NCBI GenBank assembly: GCA_025618425.1
Contig: CM046849.1
Span: 33,158,336-33,222,335, forward strand
DNA: 64,000 nt
Source: Heliocidaris tuberculata
Lineage: Eukaryota > Echinodermata > Echinoidea > Camarodonta > Echinometridae
Direction of reading: 5' to 3'
This document shows, piece after piece, positions 55,055 through 64,000 of this stretch. The translations under genes were made by a program, and so were the position numbers. A model generated the notes under the pieces. It was not told the DNA's origin. It saw nothing but the letters and a program-made list of their open reading frames with translations, and did no database searches. The stretch's first letter is position 1. Each line of letters starts with the position of its first letter.

Positions 55055-57950
55055 CGCGAAAGGGGGAAGTGGAGTGGAGTGGGATGGGGTGAGGGTTTCC
55101 TAAAGTGGGGATAAATTTTCTATTAGGAACAACAAAAGAAGAAGAGGAGAAGGTGTAGTTAGTCACGTGGACATGATTTCAAAGATTTCTTTCCATAGTC
55201 CGTAGGGCGATAGTTTGATTTATTCATATTATCGCCTTTATAAAGGGGCAGCAGAGCATTCAGGCCCTCGGTCAGAACAGACATATTTCATGACGCTCCT
55301 TGTTATCATTCTAAGATAAAAGGGAAATTGAATACATACGCGTTTGATTAGCATCTGGCATGTCTGGTAACGTTTGTATGCTATGGCGCCTCACCGCCTC
55401 TGATTACGTAATCATTTCACTCAAAATGTATATATTCCAATACGCATAGAGTTTGGTTGGATGCAATTCAATGAAGCAGAAGGAAAGAAGATATGCCAAG
55501 AATTAATTGAAAACCCATCTAATGATATTAAGAAATCGAATATGGCCCTTGGGTATTGGGCATGTTTTATCAAAAAGCCCATTCATTCTATTCTGATATG
55601 GCATGTTACGTCATCGTAGTGGCGCATTATCAAGACGCACGCGACTGTCTGCGGTTTGCAGTGCATCTTGCAGACTGCATTGTGAAGTTTTGCGAATGGT
55701 GTGAAAGCATATTTGTTCATCTGTCTTTTGTCCTGGATAGCAACACAAAAGAACGATAACATTATGGATGTTTGAAATGTGCCTCCCGATGTATGATCAT
55801 AAACTCAGTCTCAGAAATCAATTTCGCAAATGTGCTGCTTAAACAACCCCACCCGTTTCCCCCTCCCTATTCCCGAAAGAGAAGCCTGGATGTTGTTTGC
55901 CTAAAACGATGAGTAATTATTTATGCGATTGAATTTATATTTGTCAGTTTTTTTTTCAGTTGAATCAGTGTGGGATGTGAAGGTGCGTTTCAATTCAATT
56001 TATATACCGTGCCCCTTTCCCAATATCTCTCTGAATCTACGTACGTGTGTAGGATAATTATTCTTGTACGCGTGTCGTTTATTTTTATTTTGATCTACGT
56101 ATAAGTTGTAAAGCCGAGAAGTCTTTGTGTAAATACAGACTGAAATAATCAATACCATGGAAGATATTATATGCCCAGTTTTTGTTGTTGGTTGAACTAG
56201 GGAATTCAAGGTTAGTATTCTGAAGAAATGGGAATCATTGAATCATAAATCAACAATAATCTACGGGATAACGCTTCAACTATCGCATGGAGCTATCCTT
56301 GAATATAATCATCTCAAGTCAAGCGACCAAATGAAAATGTGACAGACCTTAAAACAACAGCCAAACCGCTAGACTACCAAACCATAAGATAAAATAAATA
56401 AAATACATCGTTAGAATTAGCTAGATTACCAAGGTAAATCCCTGTTACGGCATCAACTAAATTGACGTGCCCCCAGCATCCTTCCTCCCTTTTCAAATTT
56501 CAACCCAATCCAATTACGACGCGTAATGAATTTGCGCACTTTTATCGAATCAAAGTTCATTTTTAAGAGGAATGAATTTATATCAATATTGCAAGACGTG
56601 TAGGCTTGGTACACGCGCCGTGAGTCATCCGGGCCGTTTGTGTATATATGAATTGATGAGATTATGGAGGCGACGGGGGGGGGGGGGGGGGGGGGGGGGT
56701 AACGTATGGACAAAGGGATAGTTTTATGAATGGAGAAGAAGACAAGTGCCTCAGGGCTCTCGATCCTCATCACTCATCATCTACATTATGTGGCATCACG
56801 AATAGTATAGGGTTGTGCACATCAGACCTTGGGGACGTTTACATTGACATTTTATTATCAATTTAGGCTATTCATCTATCAAGTATATCTCCTTTATTAT
56901 AATATTTACTTCTCTATTTGTATATTTTTTTTCTAACTTTAACGATTCCACACAACATGTTTGATGTATTTTCCTAATGTATGTTCATATTGTTTTATCT
57001 GTGAATTATTTTCCGCCTTGTACTTGGCCTGAGTATTCATGCAGTGTCCTTGGCGTCAATATTCTTTTTATATGCTTTTATTTTGTTTTATTCAATAAAT
57101 TAAGTATGTCCTGAAAAATGACTATTCATTTTTATTCATCTACTTTGTTTTCATTTTTTATTCATTTATCTAGTCATCTATTATGGCATGTGAATGGGAA
57201 TGTCGCTATTTTGCTTGTCATCACTGGACCTATAGGTCTATGTTGTCATGCAGCGAATTTTTGGACTTGTGCCCCGGGGGCAGAAAATGCTGGATCCTCC
57301 AAGTTTTTAGGATTTTCAACTAGGAAAAGCATTGATTCCAAATATTGTGAAGACAATACTTTTACAATTTATTACGTTTGATTTAAAAACAGGATAGATT
57401 TTTTCAGATCCTAAAGGGCCCTATGCACATACAAATAAAGATACTGAACAATGCTAAAATACAAACAATATGGTCATGGAATCATTTGGTCCCCCCGTCC
57501 GCTTCTCCCCTTTCTCTTTCCCCACATCACATGTCTCAACCTCCTCATTTCTCTCTACCGCCCATTTCCTACAATCATTACTCTCCATCTAATCTAGTTT
57601 TCAACACCACAAACAAACCGGTCAGTCGTCTTGAAAACCCATTTCAACCGGCATTACCGGTAGAGACCATTAATATATCTGCAGATTCTTAATCCCTTAT
57701 ATCAGTTGACGAGGATGTACTCCCCCTCCCCCCTCTCAATCTCTCCAAACTCGCTCTTTACAATATTTCTGAATTCAACTCTCTTTCCTCTCCTCCTTTA
57801 CTAATATGTTTTAAGATGTTATTAATTTTTTTACTCTGTTAATTTTTGAGAAATAACAATAAGAACAGAACAGAAAAAAAAATCACATATCTCTCTCCTT
57901 AACCTGTTAACTTCCCCTGTCTTTCTCTTTCACTCACACTGCCCGTATGT
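55055..57950. other. Intergenic or intron, nothing supported
   Basis: A run of 25 G lies at 56675-56699. T-rich AAATTAAG-type 3' end-like sequence is near 57091-57110. Frames at 55556-55759 and 57118-57381 resemble no known family. Confidence 0.4.
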
Positions 57951-58177
57951 ATATTATCTTCTTCTTCTCTCTCTCTCTCTTTTTCGATCTCTGTTCCCAT
58001 CATTCCTCTTTTTTTCTCCATTACCTCACTCTCTCCCTAGACATTTCTACCGCCTCTCTCCCATATCTTGCTTTACATGTATCTCTCTCTCCCTCTCTCT
58101 CTTTTTTCACCTGTCTCTCTCCTTGCCTCTTCCATGACTCTTCTCCCCTCTCTCCCCCTCCCCCTCTCCCTCTCGGA

Positions 58178-58216
<39 letters not shown>

Positions 58217-58289
58217 GCACACACACACACACACACTTGCTCTCCATATCCTCTCTTTCTCTGACTCTTTCCCCATCCTCAGTTCTCCC

Positions 58290-58344
<55 letters not shown>

Positions 58345-58345
58345 C
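57951..58345. repeat. Pyrimidine-rich (CT)n and (CA)n block
   Basis: CT tracts at about 57967-57981, 58178-58198 and 58293-58339, with (CA)n at about 58198-58236. This is the only large CT-on-plus block; the other GA tracts have purines on plus. Its long frames are repeat artefacts. Confidence 0.95.
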
Positions 58346-58974
58346 ATCTCTTACTTTCACTCACCCCACCTCTCCTCTCTCTGGAAGAGACGATGGTGAC
58401 AGAAGGTATCAACTAATTTATCACGCTCAGCGACACGTGGTTTCATGGGCCAAATGACAGATGGCCCCCAACCAATGTATATAATATGTCCCATATATAT
58501 AAGCCGTTTTGTGAACTTGAAGCAGGGAAGTGTAACTAGATGCTTACACTTATCGCGTATGTAAATTAGTAATTGAAGATGAAGTGAAAAATGAGATATT
58601 TTTACTTAAACACAAAAAATTGATGAAAATATTTGTAAATACCAATCCTGGTAGCAGTAGCTCAGAAGGTAGGTCTTCTGGATAGATGAAAGAAGGCCCA
58701 TAGTCAATGCAAGGAGGTACTAGCCTTGTACCTTCTTGATCAATGTCAGTTAACTGCACAGTATAGAGTAATTAATCAAATGTGTTTAAATATATGTTTT
58801 GATCTATTGTTCCGCCATCTAAATAGCACTGTGTCTTTCAGATGACTTTGTAAACTTCTCATTTCCGAGTCTCATGATTTCTTTGAAATACAACCTCTTT
58901 TTTTTTTCGTTTCATAGTTTCATTATTATTTTCTTGGTTTTACTTTTAGCCCTTCACTACCAGCAGACTTTATA
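58346..58974. other. Intergenic, nothing recognised
   Basis: No supported feature. Confidence 0.45.
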
Positions 58975-59187
58975 GTATAAACATGTCTCAGTCCCGTATA
59001 TGGCTGCTGATGTTAGTATCATGTTACTTATAATGGCACAGACGGGGAGGAGGATTTGTCTCCCTTCTCCCAAGAAGCGTGTCATAAGCACGCTAAACAA
59101 CACGATAAAAAGGCGCCAAAAGAACATGATAATTTTGATGCAGATCACGTGCTTGGTCGTCTGCACATCTTGTAACACGGCGTCCAT
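58957..59187 (-). other. Two-helix frame resembling GPCR TM6-TM7 (uncertain)
   Basis: A minus-strand frame of 76 codons with two hydrophobic segments: KHVICIKIIMFFWRLFIVLF and QILLPVCAIISNMILTSAAI, the latter continuing YG. The spacing and the N...S-A-A-I-Y-G ending recall TM7 N...NPxIY, and FFWRLF the TM6 FxxCWxP, but both signature prolines are missing. It is on the opposite strand to the GPCR exon at 44275. Splice sites are not convincing. It could be a decayed receptor exon or chance. Confidence 0.25.
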
Positions 59188-59480
59188 AATCAGTGATTAA
59201 TTCGTTACGCATGTTCTATCTATCATTTCAAGCCTCAATCTTTACAATATACGTGAGTCTTGGCGGGAATGAATTAGAAGACTACCGCAATCAGACTTAA
59301 TTAAGTGATGCTTGGATTTATCGTCTGGAAAATATATTTCGGTAATGGTGTGAATTGCTTGGTGGAGCTAGGGGGTAGCGGGAACGGCATTCACATTATA
59401 CTGATTAGAGCCACAGTGAAAAAAAATAGAGTACAAGAACAGCCACGGACATCTTAATTGTGTACGTGAAACTTATACAA
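59188..59480. other. Intergenic
   Basis: Nothing recognised. Confidence 0.5.
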
Positions 59481-59570
59481 TAAAAAGAGAAGGAGAGAGA
59501 AAGAGAGAGAAAGAGATAGGGAAATAGAAGAGAAGAAAAGAAGAGAGAGAGAGAGAGAGAGAAAAAAAAA
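59481..59570. repeat. Imperfect (GA)n purine tract
   Basis: GA and GAAA units ending in a poly-A run. Confidence 0.9.
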
Positions 59571-59639
59571 GTTATGTGTGTACTACGATGGATGTATATC
59601 TTGTCATATTTTTGTTAAAATTACATGTAAATCATTTTG

Positions 59640-59732
59640 TTCATTTATTACTTTGTAAACTTATATTTGAGCATTTAAAATAAATGTCCTAAACCTGAAA
59701 CTTGAAACTCGAGAGAGAGAGAGGGGGGGGCT
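59640..59732 (+). repeat. LINE-like tail followed by GA and G run
   Basis: TTTAAAATAAATGTCC then CTAAACCTGAAACTTGAAACT, a short drifting repeat like a retroelement tail, passing into (GA)n and G8. Confidence 0.4.
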
Positions 59733-60008
59733 GGGTGTAGACAGATCGGCAATCAGATGCAGAAATTGGGATATATTTATATTTTGGGTTCTTTCTGTCC
59801 TTTCTACCCATGCCATTTTTTTACCTGATCTGATCCTCATGTACATATTCTTTGTCAGAATTATGTTCTCTTGTCTATTATCTGATAGATAAAAAAATGA
59901 GTTAGTTTCAACCGTAAACATCAACCTGTCATGAAACAATTTATGTCGAACTTTCCGAGTGTAATGACCATTCTAAATGTTGTTGACCTATAGTGGTCGG
60001 CCAATCCT

Positions 60009-60150
60009 AATTGTAATGACTGTGTAAAAGGACAAGAAGACACTGTGGAGCTTGTTCTTTGTGAATATGCCTAAATGTTGGAGAAATTCAAAACCAAGAG
60101 ATTATTGAGACGTTTTGTTTGTGACCGAGTTGGAAATGGGAAACTCGTTT
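60009..60150 (+). pseudogene. Possible LINE ORF2 C-terminal zinc-knuckle relic
   Basis: Reads NCNDCVKGQEDTVELVLCEY, then a stop, then MLEKFKTKRLLRRFVCDRVG. The C-x2-C...C spacing recalls the cysteine-histidine knuckle at the end of LINE ORF2 proteins, but the histidine is absent and the frame is broken. Weak. Confidence 0.2.
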
Positions 60151-61257
60151 TTATTGTTGTTTCTATTCGTAATGAGAGACTAAGACATACACTATATTTT
60201 ATCGATACTCTATTGACGTTCTCACGGTCACGTTTTGAAAGAAAGTGATACCAAGACCTTTTGATGGGAAATCTTTTATATTCTTAGTAGTACTAAATCT
60301 AATAATTACTAATTTAGTAAGTAATAATTTAGTGATAAAGTTACAATTAAAAAAGGATGTAAAAAGAATTGGTAATTGGAACTTACAGCGAGGTACTCGA
60401 GCAGACAGCAAGAGTTACCCAAGTACTTGAACTTGAAAAAAAAAGTCTTCTGAATTTCATCGAACCGATCATTGACCTAAATTCACATGAAATGCTTGAA
60501 ACTATCATTGTACTGGCTGAAACTATCATTGTCAACGAAACTATTAGCAATCATGGCAATGATGAGAGACAACTTTGTAGGCTACATTTTCAAAACCCTG
60601 GCTTTATCCAGTCGTACATGTACAACTAGACAATTTATCGTACTGCAGAAGAAAAGAAAAGAAAAAATCTTTGAGAAAATTTTGTAGCAATACATCGCTG
60701 CAGCAGATTGGAACGATGTGCTGATTATTTGAATTACTATTCAGTAGTCAGGAGATGTTTAAACAGTGTCAGGTATTCCATGCAGTTTTTTTGTTTTTAC
60801 CTCATATGTTTTTAAATACCTGAACATATTCCAATAGTGAAAATTTGTAAATAATTGGATGAAATAAGAAAAAGGTGAGTGCAATTTCCGATGGAAAGTA
60901 CAAGTTAGAAACATATAGTTTTTCACTTTCGTTTTAGAAGACCAGGGAATTTCACCTCGAGTAGAATACATAATGTGTGAAAAAAGTCTCTATTACCCCA
61001 AAAATGCGAAAATAAGAATTTCCCAAGAGGAGACCGTGGACTTGAAGAATAGTCCTATTTCAAAACCCCGCAGAACATAAAATTATCATGGGAATTTGTT
61101 CAAAAGAAAATTGGCGGGAACTGTTAGCCTGATTATATTTAGCGTAATTTTCCACTCTCTCAGCTGAAAGAGGGAATGAAAGTAGGCCATTACGGAGCAG
61201 CAGGTTTTGCCTAGATCGTGAATCAGCTGAACTTGGTGCTAGAATCTTTGTGAACAC
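60151..61257. other. Intergenic, one unexplained frame
   Basis: The plus frame 60369-60629 includes a helical-looking VLELEKKSLLNFIEPIIDLN segment and a direct repeat of GAAACTATCATTGT. No family recognised. No splice support. Confidence 0.35.
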
Positions 61258-61420
61258 CATGGATAGACAAACAACCTGCAGCGTATTTTGGTGCCCCCTC
61301 TCGACCCAGACCTATTCAACACATCAAGTTCTCGGTGTTTAGTTTCCCCAAAGCTCTTTGGACCCCGTGAGAACGGAATGTACTCTAAAACATGGCGTAG
61401 CCCTTCAAACTGAAGGGGGT
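61258..61420 (+). pseudogene. THAP-like zinc-finger start, broken frame
   Basis: ATG in a good Kozak context (ACACCATGG) begins MDRQTTCSVFWCPLST. The neighbouring frame continues HIKFSVFSFPKALW. CSVxxC followed by a FSFPK motif is how many THAP DNA-binding domains begin, but joining them needs a frameshift and the rest of the domain is not clear. A decayed THAP-containing transposase or host gene is possible; I am not confident. Confidence 0.25.
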
Positions 61421-62057
61421 AGGCATGGTAGGGGGGCACTTTACCCCCTTTCCATACATGCTGTATGGTGTAAGAAGAAGAAAAAAATCTGAAAAATTGG
61501 CCGAGATTAGTTTTTGTATTATCATTTTTTAACACATGCTTTCTTCAAATAGATAGGGAAGTGAGAGGGAAAGAGAAGCTTTTTCCCCCTCCTTTATTCA
61601 CTCATTTTCCCCTCCTTTATTCACTCATTTTCCCTCCTTTATTCACTAAACGATTAGCATTTTGCTTGAAACTTTCCCATTTTTTTTCGATCACTCTGAA
61701 ATAGTCTTTTAAAGAAATGCTGCTTCATGTAAAATTTTACCCCGGACAATGAAGATTTTTTGAATATAGACCTAGATTGCAATAATTATAAAAAATTAAA
61801 AAAAAGAAGAAGAAAAAACACGATAAAATCCGGAATGTCACACCATAAAATGTGTACGCGGAAAGCTGAAAGCACGTTTTGATGTAAACAACATATTATC
61901 CCCTCTATACTGAATAGCGAATCAAAGAACAATTCTAGCTTCCAAATTCATTGTTCTCAACTGGAAAGAAGATACCAAAGAGGAAGTAAAATCTCATATT
62001 TTCCGTTTCCAACTGCCTTCCTCATCCTTCCGTCTGATATTGTTGCAAAATGATAGA
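61421..62057. other. Intergenic, small local repeat
   Basis: CCTCCTTTATTCACTCATTTTCC is repeated about three times at 61589-61650. No gene. Confidence 0.5.
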
Positions 62058-62699
62058 ATAATAATAATAATAATAATAATAACTACATTTATAGGGCGCT
62101 TTATACGGGCGTTTCTAAGCGCACAAGTGGTCTGTCTAACTCAGTATACATGGTACATCCAATAGCTTAAAAGCAACAAAATGAAATAAAATATTACTAA
62201 TACAATACAGTTAAATGAAACTAACTACTTGTGTGCGCCTCCGGTATACTATGACTGATTAAAAAGGGGTTTTAAATGATTCAATGGATGGGGCATTTTG
62301 AATATGGGGTAGGAGTTTGTTCCAGAGGGTGGGGGCAATAGATGAAAAAGCACGGTCACCATATCGGGTTTTCGTACGTGGGCCGTGAATTAATTGCATA
62401 GAGGAAGATGAACGGAGGGATCTGACAGAAGAGGAGGATCGTAGGGAGACCAGGTCTTGAAGATATTTGGGGGCAAGATTATGTGATATTTTGTATGTAA
62501 GAAGTAGAATCTTAAAAGTAATACGATCATGGATCGGTAGCCAATGAAGTGAAGTGAATAGACTATCGTTACCACACGTGATCGTTTTGTATCGGGAACT
62601 GACTTTTAATCGAATGCTATAGTGCAAGTAGAATCCCAGAAATCGTAGAAAGATATTAGTGTATACATCCAGGGAAGCACACTTCCCTGGTACATCCAA
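62058..62699 (-). mobile_element. LINE 3' end (CR1/L2-type), 5'-truncated
   Basis: The minus-strand frame (62699-62259) ends with the reverse-transcriptase C-terminal signature SLHWLPIHDRITFKILLLTY, then KISHNLAPKYLQDL, RTKTRYGDRAFSSIAPTLWN and ESFKTPF before TAA. A short 3' UTR follows, ending AAAGCGCCCTATAAATGTAG and an (ATT)n tail at about 62058-62080 (seen as AAT on plus). The catalytic and endonuclease parts are missing, so this is a dead 5'-truncated copy. Confidence 0.88.
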
Positions 62700-63060
62700 G
62701 TTTCATAATATCAGGTTTTTTTTTGTTGTTTTTGAAAGTTGAGATCACTTATTCGGTCATTATGCGTGATGTTATACACGAAAAACTCTTCAATTCGTGT
62801 GTCGAAATAAATCATTCAAAATGTGTCCTTTTCCTCTGATCTTGTTTGTTCCAGTAGTAGAATAAGTGGGTAAATCGGACACTTTTGTCATAAACTTTCA
62901 ATTAGTTTTCTCAACTCATTGACCCTTTCTGCTTCCACCCAAACCATCATTCTATGAAAAGTTATTTCCTTTTTAATCAAGTAAAGTTAACGATTCGCCA
63001 TACAGGGAGTCGGGATAATTGCATAATCATAAAAATAGGATCGAGTAAACAAGACATATT
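62700..63060. other. Intergenic, nothing recognised
   Basis: AT-rich spacer. Confidence 0.5.
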
Positions 63061-63180
63061 ATTGTCCCGCCGAACGAAGTTCGCGAGGGGACTATGAAAC
63101 GGGCTCCGTACGTGTGTGCGTGTGTGTGTGTGTCCGTCCGTCCGTCCGTCCGTCCGTCCGTCCGTCCGTCTGTCCGTGTG
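63061..63180. repeat. Leader of a repeat unit with (GT)n and (TCCG)n
   Basis: Begins TTGTCCCGCCGAACGAAGTTCG, containing the palindrome CGAAC-GAA-GTTCG, then GCGAGGGGAC. A (GT)n stretch and about ten CCGT/TCCG units (63133-63170) follow. It is directly upstream of the 147-bp tandem array and probably part of the same dispersed element. The Arg-Pro-Ser frame is a repeat artefact. Confidence 0.7.
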
Positions 63181-63194
63181 TGCTCAAATGTTAG

Positions 63195-63785
63195 AAAATG
63201 CTACTTCTCCGTCATTTCTTGGCCGATTTTGATTCCGATTGTTTTATCTGATAGGGCTGGGTGGGGGCTACCAAACTTCTACACAGAATTTTGAAATTCA
63301 TTAATTATGCAAATTTATGCAAATTTATTCAAAATTGACGAAAAATGCTACTTCTCCTCTATTTCACATCGGATTTTGATTCCGATTGTTTTATCTGATA
63401 CGGCAGGGTGGGGGCTTCCAAACTTCTACACAGAATTTTGAAATTCATTAATTATGCAAATTTATGCAAATTTATTCAAAATTGACGAAAAATGCTACTT
63501 CTCCTCTATTTCACATCGGATTTTGATTCCGATTGTTTTATCTGATAGGGCTGGGTGGGGGCTTCCAAACTGATACACAGAATTTTGAAATTCATTAATT
63601 ATGCAAATTTATGCAAATTTATTCAAAATTGACGAAAAATGCTACTTCTCCTCTATTTCACATAGGATTTTGATTCCGATTGTTTTATCTGATAGGGCTG
63701 GGTGGGGGCTTCCAAACTTCTACACAGAATTTTGAAATTCATTATTCATGCAAATTTATGCAAATTTATTCAAAATGGCTGAAGG
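63195..63785. repeat. Four tandem 147-bp units
   Basis: The marker CTACTTCTCC begins at 63201, 63348, 63495 and 63642, exactly 147 bp apart. Units 2-4 are nearly identical; unit 1 differs in its first third. Each ends with ATGCAAAT twice, 10 bp apart. The array leaves the repeat at TTCAAAATGG near 63775. Confidence 0.95.
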
Positions 63786-64000
63786 TTCATAATGTTTTCA
63801 TGTTTTATATTTCAGTTGTATACATGCATTGTTGGTATTCTCTTCTTTTGCATGCAGTAACATTATTATTTTATTCACTAAAGTTTTTCACTGAAGTTTT
63901 AAGGTTCAGGCTAGTTAATTTCCACAGATCTGCACTTCCGGCGGGGACATTTATTACGCATTGCGTAATTTACTCATTCACTTGTTATTATTGTTATTAT
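63786..64000. other. Window end, nothing recognised
   Basis: AT-rich sequence after the tandem array. CGGCGGGGACATTTATTACGC near 63938 may be the far end of the same dispersed element, since GGCGGGACAAT in inverse is near its start. Confidence 0.4.

Noticed and set aside
57118..57381. 87-codon plus frame as a membrane protein
   Set aside because: Hydrophobic by T-richness, no family motif, no splice support.
58068..58457. 129-codon plus frame and its 95-codon opposite-strand partner
   Set aside because: CT and CA microsatellites make both strands open; no domain outside the repeats.
63094..63294. 66-codon frame with Arg-Pro-Ser repeats
   Set aside because: Generated by the TCCG tetranucleotide array and the start of the 147-bp repeat.
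63195..63785. CRISPR-like array
   Set aside because: Units are head-to-tail copies of the whole 147 bp with no unique spacers, in a eukaryotic context.

Overview
The window looks like metazoan nuclear DNA: AT-rich, intron-bearing genes, TTAGGG-type telomeric sequence, tRNA-derived SINEs, a CR1/L2-type LINE tail, many terminal-inverted-repeat transposons and abundant GA, GT, CAC and poly-G tracts. The mix of gene families and repeats fits an invertebrate deuterostome, most likely an echinoderm such as a sea urchin. I infer this from general character; no single sequence here proves the species.

Only two protein-coding genes are well supported. On the minus strand, 14668-18974 holds a complete five-exon short-chain dehydrogenase of the SDR9C type (retinol dehydrogenase / HSD17B6-like). 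I assembled it from five separate open segments whose splice sites and phases agree, giving a predicted 337-residue membrane-anchored enzyme. On the plus strand, 44275-45080 is a first coding exon of a class A (rhodopsin-like) G-protein coupled receptor with an NRY motif, carrying TM1 to TM5. The exon or exons for TM6 and TM7 were not found downstream. Weaker coding candidates are a minus-strand TM6/TM7-like frame (58975-59187), a broken THAP-like start (61258-61420), a tiny first exon behind a perfect RFX X-box (38650-38760), and decayed fragments near 11.8-12.5 kb and 60.0 kb.

Most of the rest is mobile DNA and its debris. There are hAT-type elements with CAGTG termini: 14478-14660 (exact 8-bp target duplication, sitting directly at the stop codon of the dehydrogenase), 20510-21254 (exact duplication), 21819-26145 (4.3 kb, exact duplication, no recognisable transposase) and 39617-39925 (diverged duplication). 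The 4.3-kb element contains a second nested element (22614-23996) with a zinc-finger relic, and a palindrome of about 0.94 kb. There are three families of TTAA-flanked inverted-repeat elements: 765-1344 and 19133-19710; 29617-30199; 35998-36368 and 48919-49309. Further items are a GGCCCGAATTC-ended MITE (10698-10917), two tRNA-type SINEs (2218-2400, 40236-40594) and a LINE 3' end (62058-62699).

By region: 0-14 kb is intergenic with repeats; 14.5-19 kb is the dehydrogenase; 19-26.2 kb is a dense transposon nest; 26-43 kb is mainly low-complexity and MITE-rich intergenic DNA; 43-45.1 kb is the GPCR promoter and exon; 45-62 kb is probably GPCR intron plus intergenic DNA; 62-64 kb ends in a LINE fragment and a tandem array of four 147-bp units. 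The two genes show no sign of acting together.
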